DNA of 64,000 nucleotides. Source: Claveliimonas intestinigallinarum (GTDB lineage: Bacteria > Bacillota > Clostridia > Lachnospirales > Lachnospiraceae). Under the pieces are notes generated by a model, which saw only the letters and a program-made list of their open reading frames with translations, did not search any database and was not told where the DNA came from. A program made the position numbers and the translations under genes. Positions 7,631 to 16,651 of this stretch are shown in pieces (the first letter of the stretch is position 1; the number at the start of each line of letters is the position of its first letter). The stretch covers positions 9,522-73,521 of the forward strand of contig DXED01000022.1 in assembly GCA_019115145.1 (NCBI GenBank), read 5' to 3'.

Positions 7631-8797
7631 ATGAAAGAGAAAGTGTTGAGTGTCTTTAAGGAAAAATACGGCGACGGCGGAGACATCCGCATGTATTTCG
7701 CCCCGGGCCGTGTCAACCTCATAGGAGAGCACACCGACTACAACGGTGGACATGTCTTTCCCTGCGCGCTGACCATCGGTACATACGGAGCGGCCAGAAA
7801 GAGGGAGGACCGAAAGATCTGTTTCTACTCTATGAATTTTAAGGATCTGGGCGTCATCGAGACCAGTCTGGATGAGCTGGTGCCGGACAAGAAGGCCGGT
7901 TGGACCAACTATCCAAAGGGCGTGATGTGGGCCTTCAAGGGCAGAGGCTATGAGATGGACTGTGGACTGGACATCGCCATCTGCGGCGACATCCCCAATG
8001 GCTCCGGCCTGTCCTCCTCCGCTTCCCTGGAGGTTCTGACAGGGACCATGCTGAAGGATCTGTATGATTTCCCGGTATCCATGGTGGAGATCGCCCAGAT
8101 CGGACAGTACTCAGAGAACAACTTTAACGGCTGCAACTGCGGGATCATGGACCAGTTTGCCAGCGCTATGGGCAAAAAGGATCATGCCATTTTCCTGGAT
8201 ACCAATACTTTGAAGTACGAGTACGCGCCTGTGAAGCTGGAGGACGCCAAGATCGTTATTACCAACAGCAAGGTAAAGCACAGCCTTGTGGACTCTGCCT
8301 ACAATGACAGGAGAAACGAGTGTGAGCGAGCCCTGGAGGATCTGAAGAAGGTGGTGGATATCGGCACCCTGGGAGATCTGACAGAGGAGGAGTTCGAGGC
8401 TCACAAGGACGCCATCAGGGAGGACGTCTGCCGCAGGCGGGCAAAGCATGCGGTGTACGAGAACCAGAGGACTATCCACGCCGAGGCGGCGCTGAAGGAG
8501 GGCAATGTAGAGCAGTTCGGAAAATACATGAACCAGTCTCACATCTCTCTGCGGGACGATTATGAAGTGTCCTGCGAGGAGATCGACGTGTTGGTGGATC
8601 TGGCCTGGAGCGTGCCCGGCGTCATCGGCTCCCGCATCACAGGAGGCGGATTTGGCGGCTGTACAGTCAGCATTGTAAAAAATGACGCGGTGGATACATT
8701 TATCGAGACCGTGAAAAAGGGCTACCAGGACAAGTGCCACAAGACGGCGGAGTTCTATGTAGTTGAGATCGGAGACGGGGCCCACCGTCTGTCATAG
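7631..8797 (+). CDS. galK: Galactokinase
   Basis: 388 residues from the ATG at 7631; in-frame GTG codons at 7619 and 7625 are too close to the purine-rich ribosome site GAGAGG. GHMP kinase motifs are present in order: GRVNLIGEHTDYNGGH (galactose binding), IPNGSGLSSSASLE (ATP loop) and ITGGGFGGCTVSIV (motif 3). It phosphorylates alpha-D-galactose to galactose-1-phosphate in the Leloir pathway. galT follows 45 bases later, so both are probably on one mRNA. No galE or mutarotase gene is near. Confidence 0.97.
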   Translation: MKEKVLSVFKEKYGDGGDIRMYFAPGRVNLIGEHTDYNGGHVFPCALTIGTYGAARKREDRKICFYSMNFKDLGVIETSLDELVPDKKAGWTNYPKGVMWAFKGRGYEMDCGLDIAICGDIPNGSGLSSSASLEVLTGTMLKDLYDFPVSMVEIAQIGQYSENNFNGCNCGIMDQFASAMGKKDHAIFLDTNTLKYEYAPVKLEDAKIVITNSKVKHSLVDSAYNDRRNECERALEDLKKVVDIGTLGDLTEEEFEAHKDAIREDVCRRRAKHAVYENQRTIHAEAALKEGNVEQFGKYMNQSHISLRDDYEVSCEEIDVLVDLAWSVPGVIGSRITGGGFGGCTVSIVKNDAVDTFIETVKKGYQDKCHKTAEFYVVEIGDGAHRLS

Positions 8798-8842
8798 AAT
8801 GTCACAGAGAGGGCGAGAGCCTGTATTTAGGAGGAAAAGGGA

Positions 8843-10333
8843 ATGTTATATAAAAATATAAAGAAGCTTGTGGAGTACGGTATCCGGACAGGACTGACAC
8901 CGGAGTGCGAGAGGATCTACACCACCAACCTGCTGCTGGAGCTGTTTAAGGAGGACGACTACGAGGACGTGTCCATCGAGGGCGAGGAGCTGGATCTGAA
9001 GCAGATCTTAAAGGAGCTGCTGGACGAGGCTGTGGCCAGAGGACTTGTGGAGGACAGCGTGGTCTTCCGGGATCTCTTTGACACGAAGCTGATGAACTGC
9101 CTTCTGCCCCGGCCGGCACAGGTACAGAAGACCTTCTGGGAGGAGTATGAGAAATCCCCGGAGGCGGCCACGGCATTTTTCTACAAATTCAGCCAGGACA
9201 GCGACTACATCCGCCGCTACCGTGTGAAGAAGGATATGAAGTGGAAGGTGGACTCCCCCTACGGCGAGATCGACATCACCATCAACCTGTCCAAGCCCGA
9301 GAAGGATCCCAAGGCCATCGCGGCGGCGGGGGCGGCCAAGGCCAGCAGCTATCCCAAGTGCCAGCTCTGCATGGAGAATGAGGGGTACGCCGGGCGCGCC
9401 AACCACCCGGCCAGGGAGACCCACCGCATCATCCCCATCACCATCAACGACAGCAAGTGGGGCTTCCAGTATTCCCCCTACGTATACTACAACGAGCACT
9501 GCATCGTGTTCAACGGCCAGCATGTGCCCATGAAGATCGACCGGAACGCGTTCATCAAGCTGTTTGACTTTGTGAAGCAGTTCCCCCACTATTTCCTGGG
9601 CTCCAACGCGGATCTCCCCATCGTGGGCGGCTCCATCTTAAGCCATGACCACTTCCAGGGCGGAAACTACACCTTTGCCATGGCAAAGGCGCCCATCGAG
9701 ATCCCGGTCACTATCCCCGGCTATGAGGATGTGGAGGCGGGCATCGTGAAGTGGCCTCTCTCTGTCCTGCGCATCCGCCACGCGGATGAGAAGCGGCTCA
9801 TCGACCTGGCAGACCACGTGCTCCAGGCATGGAGAGGCTACACGGACGAGGAAGCCTTCATTTTCGCCGAGACAGAGGGCACGCCCCACAACACCATCAC
9901 TCCCATTGCCAGAAAGAAGGGAGACATGTACGAGCTGGATCTGACGCTGCGGAACAATATTACGACAGAGGAGCATCCTCTGGGCGTATACCATCCCCAC
10001 GCCCAGTACCACAACATCAAGAAGGAGAACATCGGTCTGATCGAGGTTATGGGCCTGGCTGTTCTTCCCTCCAGGCTGAAGGAGGAGCTGGAGATCCTGG
10101 CGGACTACATGGTGGAGGGAGGGGACATCCGCTCCAACGAGAAGATCGCCAAGCACGCCGACTGGGTGGACTCCTTCCTGCCAAAATACGACAGCATCAC
10201 AAGGGACAATGTAATGGATATCCTGAAGGAGGAGACAGGCATCGTCTTCACTCACGTGCTGGAGGACGCAGGCGTCTACAAGTGCACTGAGGACGGCCGG
10301 AAGGCATTCATGCGGTTTGTGGAGACGCTGTAA
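8843..10333 (+). CDS. galT: Galactose-1-phosphate uridylyltransferase, class II
   Basis: 496 residues, the length of the Firmicute class II GalT rather than the roughly 350-residue E. coli type. Recognisable stretches are NHPARETHRIIPI, FNGQHVPM, SILSHDHFQGG and GVYHPHAQYHNI. It transfers UMP from UDP-glucose to galactose-1-phosphate. TTAGGAGG lies just upstream of the ATG. It is the second gene of the gal pair. Its last 17 bases also read into the frame of a decayed ATPase tail that follows directly. Confidence 0.96.
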   Translation: MLYKNIKKLVEYGIRTGLTPECERIYTTNLLLELFKEDDYEDVSIEGEELDLKQILKELLDEAVARGLVEDSVVFRDLFDTKLMNCLLPRPAQVQKTFWEEYEKSPEAATAFFYKFSQDSDYIRRYRVKKDMKWKVDSPYGEIDITINLSKPEKDPKAIAAAGAAKASSYPKCQLCMENEGYAGRANHPARETHRIIPITINDSKWGFQYSPYVYYNEHCIVFNGQHVPMKIDRNAFIKLFDFVKQFPHYFLGSNADLPIVGGSILSHDHFQGGNYTFAMAKAPIEIPVTIPGYEDVEAGIVKWPLSVLRIRHADEKRLIDLADHVLQAWRGYTDEEAFIFAETEGTPHNTITPIARKKGDMYELDLTLRNNITTEEHPLGVYHPHAQYHNIKKENIGLIEVMGLAVLPSRLKEELEILADYMVEGGDIRSNEKIAKHADWVDSFLPKYDSITRDNVMDILKEETGIVFTHVLEDAGVYKCTEDGRKAFMRFVETL

Positions 10334-10334
10334 A

Positions 10335-10613
10335 TTCCCCAAAGCAGGCTATTACTACACGAATGACCGTGGATCCTGTGAGGTGGATTTTGTCATTGAT
10401 ACCGGAGAGATGGCTGTGCCTGTGGAGGTGAAGGCGGAGGCAAATTTGAAAGCAAAGAGCCTGAAGACCTTCCGCGACAGGTTCTATCCTGAGATTTCCG
10501 TCCGCACATCCATGGCGGATTATAAGAAAGAGGACTGGCTCATCAATCTTCCCCTGTATGCAATAGAGGAAATTTATGAGTGTGTCCGGCAAAATATGAA
10601 AGAGAACCTTTAG
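10335..10613 (+). pseudogene. C-terminal remnant of a DUF4143-type AAA ATPase
   Basis: Directly after the galT stop an open frame encodes AGYYYTNDRGSCEVDFVI followed by VPVEVKAEANLKAKSLKTF and ends INLPLYAIEEIY. This is the C-terminal end (PD-(D/E)xK-like fold with D-F and E-V-K) of the common archaeal/bacterial ATPase with a DUF4143 domain, which is normally near 400 residues. The Walker motifs and everything N-terminal are missing and there is no proper start, so this is a leftover of an insertion or deletion event behind galT. Confidence 0.7.
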
Positions 10614-10690
10614 CAAATCTTCAACAAATTTTAAGATTTCTTTCCACGAATTATCACAAATTCAGTTTAGACTGGTTTGGAGATAAGGCA

Positions 10691-10709
10691 GAGGCCCCGA
10701 AGGGGCCTC
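10691..10709 (+). other. Perfect hairpin in the leader of the glycosyltransferase gene
   Basis: GAGGCCCC-GAA-GGGGCCTC forms an 8-base GC-rich stem 22 bases before the glycosyltransferase ATG. It is followed by AAGTGGAAAGGAGTCTTTTTTTATG, so the T-run is separated from the stem by the ribosome site. It could be a weak terminator for upstream transcription or a leader structure. Confidence 0.5.
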
Positions 10710-10731
10710 AAGTGGAAAGGAGTCTTTTTTT

Positions 10732-11781
10732 ATGCTTGAAGAGAAAAAACCGCTTATCAGTATCGTTGTGCCGTGTTTCAACGAAGAAGAGGTCCTTCCC
10801 CTTTATATAAAGGCAATGGAGGATATCATTGACAGGATGAAGACTGCGAAGGTAGAGCTGATCTTTGTGGACGACGGGTCCTCGGACGGCACGCTGGAGC
10901 TGCTGCAGCAGTTCCACCGCAGGAGTCAGAATTTCAGGTACCTTGCCTTCTCCAGAAATTTTGGCAAGGAGGCGGCTATGTACGCCGGCCTTCAGGCGGC
11001 CGCGGGGGACTATGTGGCTGTCATGGACGCGGATCTCCAGGATCCCCCGGAGTATATTCCCCTTATGTTCCAGACGCTGAAGAAGGGAGAGTACGACTGT
11101 GTGGCCACCCGGCGGGAGGATCGCCGCGGGGAGGCAAGGATCCGCTCCTTCCTGTCCGCTTCCTTCTATAAATGCATCAACAAACTCTCAAAGGTAAAGA
11201 TTGAGGAGGGCGCCAGGGATTTCCGGATGATGAACCGGAAGATGACGGATGCCCTCCTGTCCCTGAGTGAGAAAAACCGGTTTTCCAAGGGCCTGTTCGG
11301 CTGGGTGGGCTTTAAGACAAAGTGGCTCCCCTACCACAATGTGGAGCGGGCGGCGGGGGACACCAAGTGGTCCGTGGCCAAGCTGCTGCGGTATTCCCTG
11401 GACGGCATACTCGGGTTTTCCACCATCCCTCTGTCCGTGGCCTCCTACGGGGGAATACTTCTGTGCGGCGTGGCCTTTGTCATGATCCTTTTTCTTGTGA
11501 TCAAAAATCTCATCTGGCACGATCCGGTAGCCGGGTGGCCGGCCATGATGTGCGCCATCATTTTTATAGGCGGCGTTCAGCTTCTGTGCATGGGCATCAT
11601 GGGACAGTACCTGGCCCGGGCCTACACGGAGATCAAAGACAGACCAATCTATATCTTAAGGAGTTCCAGCGATGAGGAAGATGAAAAGCAGCAGGAAAAT
11701 TTTGTTTCCATTGATACTTACAGCCATACCGATCCTTCTCTTTCTGATGAAAATATGCGGAGGGTATCTGGCCGGATCTGA
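10732..11781 (+). CDS. Membrane-anchored family 2 glycosyltransferase (GtrB/DPM-like)
   Basis: 349 residues. The N-terminal GT-A domain has ISIVVPCFNEEEVLPLYI, VDDGSSDGT and the metal-binding DADLQDPPE; two C-terminal membrane helices lie near 225-255 and 265-290. Enzymes of this type load a sugar on undecaprenyl phosphate for wall glycan or glycolipid decoration. The normal family end, RPIYIL, is reached about 40 residues before the stop; the remaining acidic, polar tail lies over the start of the YfhO gene and looks like read-on in an unselected frame. A flippase or second transferase function probably comes from the next gene. Confidence 0.9.
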   Translation: MLEEKKPLISIVVPCFNEEEVLPLYIKAMEDIIDRMKTAKVELIFVDDGSSDGTLELLQQFHRRSQNFRYLAFSRNFGKEAAMYAGLQAAAGDYVAVMDADLQDPPEYIPLMFQTLKKGEYDCVATRREDRRGEARIRSFLSASFYKCINKLSKVKIEEGARDFRMMNRKMTDALLSLSEKNRFSKGLFGWVGFKTKWLPYHNVERAAGDTKWSVAKLLRYSLDGILGFSTIPLSVASYGGILLCGVAFVMILFLVIKNLIWHDPVAGWPAMMCAIIFIGGVQLLCMGIMGQYLARAYTEIKDRPIYILRSSSDEEDEKQQENFVSIDTYSHTDPSLSDENMRRVSGRI

Positions 11782-14212
11782 GACGGACTGGCTCTCCCAG
11801 CACATTGTGTTCCCGGAGTATTTCCGCCAGAAATTCTATGAGACAGGCAATCTCTGGCCGGACTTTGCCATGGAGCTGGGGGGAGGGCAGAACATATGGA
11901 ATTTCGCCTACTACGGGCTCTACAATCCTCTGTATCTGCTGTCTTTTCTCCTGCCCTTTGTGGACATGGCGGACTACGTCCAGGCAGTCATGCTGCTGAC
12001 CTGGATCAGCTCCGGACTTCTGTGCTATACCTGGCTGAAAAACGGCCATTTCCGACAGGAGGACAGCTTTTTCGGCGCGCTTCTTCTGATCCTGTCAGGC
12101 CCCATGGTGTACCACACCTCCATGCAGATCATGTTTGTCAGCTACATGCCCTTCCTGCTTCTGACACTCATGGGCTATGACAGGTATGTGAGCAGGGGAA
12201 AATACGGGCTCCTGACAGCGGGGACCTTCCTGATGGTGCTGACCAGCTTTTACTTTGCCGTGGGCGGCGTGGCGGCTCTCCTTGTCTACGGCCTGTGCGG
12301 GTGGAAGAAGGAGTGGGCGTCCTCTCCCCTTGTCCTCATACGCTCCCTGTGGAGACAGTTTTATCCCGCCTTCTTCGGGGGACTTCTGTCCTTCTTCTAC
12401 CTGGTGCCCATGTGTCTCGCCATGCTGGGCGGCAGGAGCGAGGAGAACAGCTACAGCCTGACGGACCTTCTCCTGCCGGAGGGCAATCCGCTGAAGCTCC
12501 TCTACTCTCCCTATGGGATGGGGCTTACAGCCATGGCGGCGGTTGTCCTGTGCGTCAGTCTCTTTTACCGCCGGTGCCGTGAGAAATACATGGCGGCCTG
12601 CGTCTGCCTGCTCCTCCTTGTGCCGGCGGCCTCCTATATCCTGAACGGCGGGCTTTACATACGGGCCAAGGCGTTTATCCCGCTCCTGCCCCTGGTCTCT
12701 TATCTGGCGGCGGCCTTCTTCGGATACTTCCGCCGGGGCATTATCGCCAGGAAAAAGCTGTTGGCAGGCTACGGCCTGGCGGCCCTTGTCCTGCTTTTGG
12801 GAAGCGTCCAAAGCGGCGTGCCGGACCGGGTGAAGATGCTGCTTGGGGCGGATCTTCTGCTCTGCGCTCTTTTGTTCCTGGCCGGGGTAAAGCTTTGGAG
12901 GAGGGCTGTGTGCGCCGGGCTTGCGGCGGTCATGGCCTGCTTCGCCTGCGTTCAGATTTTCTTTGCCAGGGAAAGCCAGGTGGAGGCCGCCTGGATGGAG
13001 GAATTCCAGGATCAGGACCTGGCGGACGCGGCCTGTCAGGTGAGAAGTGAGGACAGCGGATTTTATAGGATGGAGGTGCGGGGCACGAGAGAGCAGGAGA
13101 AGGCTGCCGACAACCAGGTGTTGACGGAGGGGCAGAATCTGACTACCCTGTACTCCTCTGTGGGAAACAGCGCCTACGAGACCTTCCGGGAGGAGATCCT
13201 CCATCTGGCCCGCCCGGCCAGGAACGGGCTCATGCAGGAGTCCACGGAAAATCCGGTCTTTCTGCAGCTCATGGGAGTGAAATACCTGCTGGTGAGAGAG
13301 GACGATGAGACCCAGGTGCCGGAGGGCTACGAGAAGACAGGCCAGGTGGGAACTGTGGGAATATACGAAAACCAGGATGTGGCTCCCATCGGCTACGTGA
13401 CAGACCAGGTCATCTCCGCGGACACCTTTGAGAAGCTGTCCTGGCCGGAGAAGTTCCTGGCCCTCCTGACCGTGGCGGCGGCAGGGGATGAGGACACTGT
13501 CTCTGCTTCCTGCCGGACGAGGGAGGCGGAGCTGGCCTTTCTTGCGGGAGACTACGAGGTGACCTCCGAAGGGGAGACAAGGGAGATCGCGCTGGAGGAC
13601 AGACAGGAGGGGGACCAGTACCTCTTCCTCAGCTTTCAGGTAAAAAATAAACATCCCCGCCGGGATGTGTCTGTCTCGGTAAACGGGGAGACGAACAAGC
13701 AGAGCGCCTCCCGGGGCTACGCTTACGACAATCAAAATCAGGTCTTCTACTTTGTATGCCCGCTCCGGGAGGGGCAGTCCTCGGTGGAGATCACGTTCGG
13801 GGAGGGCAGCTATGAAATATCCGGCGTGGAGGCCTGGTACGGAAGCGCCGGGGAGAGCCCATCCCAGGAGGAATACAGCGACGCGGGGCTGGAGCTGACA
13901 GGGGACGGAGACGCGCTGACCGGCAGCTATACGCTGGAAAAGGATGGCTGGCTCATCACATCCATTCCCTTTGACGAACATTTCACCGTCTTTGTAGACG
14001 GGCAGGAGGCGGAAGTAAGCCAGGTAAGCGGCGGGTTCCTGGGAGCCCGGGCGCAGGCCGGCAGCCACCGGATCGAGATCCGCTATGACGCGCCGGGAAA
14101 GGCGGCGGGCCTTGCGGTTTCTCTCCTTGCGGCGGTTCTTCTGGGGGCGGACGCGCTGCGGAGAAGATGCGGGACGGGGAAAAGAGTAAAGCAAGTGCAA
14201 AATCGCCTCTGA
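11672..14212 (+). CDS. YfhO family membrane protein
   Basis: 846 residues: a short basic start, about 12 membrane segments to roughly residue 430, an extracytoplasmic domain of about 350 residues, and a last membrane helix before a basic tail. The domain ends GWLITSIPFDEHFTVFVDG and then GSHRIEIRY, the typical YfhO C-terminal pattern. YfhO proteins are GT-C-like and are implicated in glycosylating lipoteichoic acid or lipids with sugar from undecaprenyl carriers. The overlap of 110 bases with the GtrB-like gene supports a two-step pathway: one enzyme loads the carrier inside, the other uses it outside. Confidence 0.88.
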   Translation: MRKMKSSRKILFPLILTAIPILLFLMKICGGYLAGSETDWLSQHIVFPEYFRQKFYETGNLWPDFAMELGGGQNIWNFAYYGLYNPLYLLSFLLPFVDMADYVQAVMLLTWISSGLLCYTWLKNGHFRQEDSFFGALLLILSGPMVYHTSMQIMFVSYMPFLLLTLMGYDRYVSRGKYGLLTAGTFLMVLTSFYFAVGGVAALLVYGLCGWKKEWASSPLVLIRSLWRQFYPAFFGGLLSFFYLVPMCLAMLGGRSEENSYSLTDLLLPEGNPLKLLYSPYGMGLTAMAAVVLCVSLFYRRCREKYMAACVCLLLLVPAASYILNGGLYIRAKAFIPLLPLVSYLAAAFFGYFRRGIIARKKLLAGYGLAALVLLLGSVQSGVPDRVKMLLGADLLLCALLFLAGVKLWRRAVCAGLAAVMACFACVQIFFARESQVEAAWMEEFQDQDLADAACQVRSEDSGFYRMEVRGTREQEKAADNQVLTEGQNLTTLYSSVGNSAYETFREEILHLARPARNGLMQESTENPVFLQLMGVKYLLVREDDETQVPEGYEKTGQVGTVGIYENQDVAPIGYVTDQVISADTFEKLSWPEKFLALLTVAAAGDEDTVSASCRTREAELAFLAGDYEVTSEGETREIALEDRQEGDQYLFLSFQVKNKHPRRDVSVSVNGETNKQSASRGYAYDNQNQVFYFVCPLREGQSSVEITFGEGSYEISGVEAWYGSAGESPSQEEYSDAGLELTGDGDALTGSYTLEKDGWLITSIPFDEHFTVFVDGQEAEVSQVSGGFLGARAQAGSHRIEIRYDAPGKAAGLAVSLLAAVLLGADALRRRCGTGKRVKQVQNRL

Positions 14213-14244
14213 TATGGTAGAATTGTCTCCGGAGGAATGAGACG

Positions 14245-15807
14245 ATGAATGAAAATAACAAAGACATATCAGCAACGATCCGGCGGGCGGAGCGCTTTCA
14301 GGTCATTCTGATCGGGGAGGGCATCATCGTGGGCGGTATCGCCGGCCTTGTGGTGCTGCTTTACAGGATACTTCTGGAAAACGCCGGGCGGTGGCTGCAG
14401 ATGATCCTGAATTTTATAGAGGGAAGGCCTCTGTGGATCCTTCTGTGGTTTGGAGTGCTGGCCCTTCTGGCTATTCTCGTGGCAAAGCTGGTGGACTTTG
14501 AACCTCTCATATCCGGCAGCGGAATCCCCCAGCTGGAGGGGGAGATGATCGGAAAGATCAACCAGACATGGTGGCGGGTGCTGCCGGCCAAGTTCGTGGG
14601 CGGCTTCTTATGTATCCTGGGCGGCCTGGCCCTGGGGCGGGAGGGCCCGTCCATACAGCTCGGGGCCATGGTGGGAAAAGGAGCCTCCCGGTATCTGGAC
14701 AGAGGAAAGACAGAGGAGAGGTATCTTCTCACCTGCGGCGCCAGCGCCGGCCTGGCCGCGGCTTTCCATGCGCCGCTGGCGGGCGTCATGTTCTCCCTGG
14801 AGGAGGTGCACAGGAATTTCTCGGTGTCTGTGCTTTTGTCGGTCATGTCAGCCTCACTCACGGCGGACTTTCTGTGCACGGCTGTGCTGGGGACGGACTC
14901 GGTCTTTCAGTTTACGCTGACAGAGACGCTGCCTTTGGAGTACTATGGGCTTCTCGTCCTTCTGGGAGTCGTGCTGGGCTTCCTGGGCGTGTTCTACAAT
15001 TGGTTCACCCTGAAGGTCCAGTCTCTGTACAGCCGCATACCGGGGCTCTCCACGGCGGGAAAGATCCTGATTCCCTTCCTGCTGGCAGGCGCTCTCGGGC
15101 TTGCGGCGCCTCAGCTTCTGGGGACGGGGCACAGTCTGGTGGAGGAGCTGACAGCGGGCGGGATGGCCGCCGGGACTATGGCGTTCCTGCTGGTCGGCCG
15201 CTTTCTCTTCTCGGCGGTGAGCTTTGGCTCCGGGGCTCCGGGGGGCATCTTTTTTCCGCTGCTCATTATCGGAGCCTTTATCGGCGGCATTTTCGCCCAG
15301 GCGGGAAACTGGATCTTCGGTATAGACCTCCTCTATCTGAACAATTTTGTCCTCCTTGCCATGGCGGGCTATTTTACGGCTATTGTGCGGGCTCCCCTGA
15401 CCGGGATCATTCTGATCTTTGAGATGACAGGGACTGTGAGCCAGCTCTTTTCCCTGGCAGTGGTGTCCATATGCGCCTATATCGTGGCCACGCTGATGCG
15501 GTCAAAGCCCATCTACGAGAGCCTCCTTGCCAATCTTCTCAAGAAAAGGGGAGAGCCCCTGCAGGAGAGCGGCGAGAAGGTGCTGCGGGAATTTGTGGTG
15601 AGCCAGGGCTCCGACGCGGCGGGGAAACTGGTGCGGGAGCTGGAGTGGCCCCGCGAGAGTCTGCTTGTGGCTGTAAAGCGAGGTGACAGGGAGCTGATCC
15701 CCAGGGGGAGTACCAGGCTTTATCCCGGGGACAGCCTGGTAGTCATGGCGGACGAGTACGACACCGCGGACGTGATCGGGCAGATGGAAAGGCTCTGCTC
15801 GGAATAA
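14245..15807 (+). CDS. ClC family chloride/proton antiporter with TrkA-C domain
   Basis: 520 residues. The selectivity motifs GSGIPQ (91-96) and GREGP (131-135, gating glutamate E133) are intact, as is FSLEEVHRNF, whose E186/E187 occupies the place of the internal proton glutamate in exchangers, so H+/Cl- exchange is more likely than a channel. About residues 440-515 form a TrkA-C (RCK C-lobe) domain that may sense a ligand. The ATG is 32 bases behind yfhO with GGAGG in the gap, so it may be cotranscribed. A terminator follows. Confidence 0.93.
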   Translation: MNENNKDISATIRRAERFQVILIGEGIIVGGIAGLVVLLYRILLENAGRWLQMILNFIEGRPLWILLWFGVLALLAILVAKLVDFEPLISGSGIPQLEGEMIGKINQTWWRVLPAKFVGGFLCILGGLALGREGPSIQLGAMVGKGASRYLDRGKTEERYLLTCGASAGLAAAFHAPLAGVMFSLEEVHRNFSVSVLLSVMSASLTADFLCTAVLGTDSVFQFTLTETLPLEYYGLLVLLGVVLGFLGVFYNWFTLKVQSLYSRIPGLSTAGKILIPFLLAGALGLAAPQLLGTGHSLVEELTAGGMAAGTMAFLLVGRFLFSAVSFGSGAPGGIFFPLLIIGAFIGGIFAQAGNWIFGIDLLYLNNFVLLAMAGYFTAIVRAPLTGIILIFEMTGTVSQLFSLAVVSICAYIVATLMRSKPIYESLLANLLKKRGEPLQESGEKVLREFVVSQGSDAAGKLVRELEWPRESLLVAVKRGDRELIPRGSTRLYPGDSLVVMADEYDTADVIGQMERLCSE

Positions 15808-15854
15808 GAATAGAAGATCGGATCAGACATTGTCAAAAATAGGAACAGGGAATT

Positions 15855-15908
15855 CTCCACTGGCGATTTCAATACTATTTATGCATTGAGCCCAGTGGAG
15901 ATTTTTTT
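15855..15908 (+). terminator. Rho-independent terminator after the ClC gene
   Basis: CTCCACTGG (15855-15863) pairs with CCAGTGGAG (15892-15900) around a 28-base loop and is followed at once by ATTTTTTT. It lies 47 bases behind the ClC stop. Confidence 0.75.
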
Positions 15909-16010
15909 GACTTCATTTTAAAGCATATGCATACAAGTATCTCTTAGGTGCATGTTAAAAGAAAACGCTTTCTAATAAAATGAATGTACAAGCGCCGGAG
16001 GTAGAGATAA

Positions 16011-16343
16011 ATGGATTACAAAATGCTTGGGAAGAGACTGAAAGAAATACGGAAGATGCGAGATATGTCCCAGCAGGACCTGTCCTATGAGATCGAGTAT
16101 TCCATTCCCCACATCAGCCACGTGGAGAACGGCAGCACAAAGGCGAGCCTGGACTTTGTCGTGAAGGCGGCCAATGCCCTGGGTACAACGACAGACCATC
16201 TTCTCTGTGACAGTCTGGAGGACTCAGGGAGCATTTACCTCGGCGAGATATCGGAGGAGCTGGAACAGCTTGACGGCGCCCAGCTGAAGATCATCCGGCG
16301 TATGATCCGAGACATGAAAGAGAACCTGGAGGAAAACCTGTGA
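16011..16343 (+). CDS. XRE family helix-turn-helix regulator
   Basis: 110 residues. The N-terminal HTH_3 domain spans about 5-60 (RLKEIRKMRDMSQQDLSYEI, then SIPHISHVENGSTKASLDF), ending LLCD as in small Firmicute regulators. The C-terminal 40 residues are acidic and helical, probably for dimerisation. CGGAGG precedes the ATG. The next XRE gene starts by a 4-base overlap, so the two are cotranscribed and may work together. The target is unknown. Confidence 0.85.
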   Translation: MDYKMLGKRLKEIRKMRDMSQQDLSYEIEYSIPHISHVENGSTKASLDFVVKAANALGTTTDHLLCDSLEDSGSIYLGEISEELEQLDGAQLKIIRRMIRDMKENLEENL

Positions 16344-16561
16344 GAACGAGAGTGGGGAAATACTGTGTGGGAGAGAGGATACGCCTGCTCCGAAAAGAAA
16401 AGAATATGACGCAGCGGCAGCTTGCAACAAAGATAGGGGTGGACAGGACATCCCTTTCTTCATATGAACACAGCAAGCGGATGCCGGACATATTTACACT
16501 CTGCAAAATGGCAGATGTTTTCGAGATCAGTCTGGATGACCTTGTGGGCAGAAAATTTTAA
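16340..16561 (+). CDS. Small XRE family regulator, GTG start
   Basis: 73 residues, just one HTH_3 domain (GERIRLLRKEKNMTQRQLA, GVDRTSLSSYEHSKRMPD). The GTG overlaps the TGA of the preceding gene as GTGA and has GGAGG seven bases upstream, which decides the unusual start. The Y-E-H-S-K-R-M-P-D segment is typical of one-domain Firmicute XRE proteins. Together with the first XRE gene it forms a two-regulator operon; a zinc-ribbon membrane protein gene follows 90 bases on. Confidence 0.85.
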   Translation: MRTRVGKYCVGERIRLLRKEKNMTQRQLATKIGVDRTSLSSYEHSKRMPDIFTLCKMADVFEISLDDLVGRKF

Positions 16562-16651
16562 CCGGGCAAGGGTGCAAAAACGGCTCCGGTATGGTATACT
16601 CCTTGGTAAGGTACAGTTTTGTCAGACAAAGATGGCAAGGAGGGCGGGAGC

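Noticed and set aside
12095..14275. 726-residue open frame antisense to yfhO
   Set aside because: The plus strand encodes a clear YfhO protein; the antisense product is rich in His, Arg and Gln and lacks any domain.
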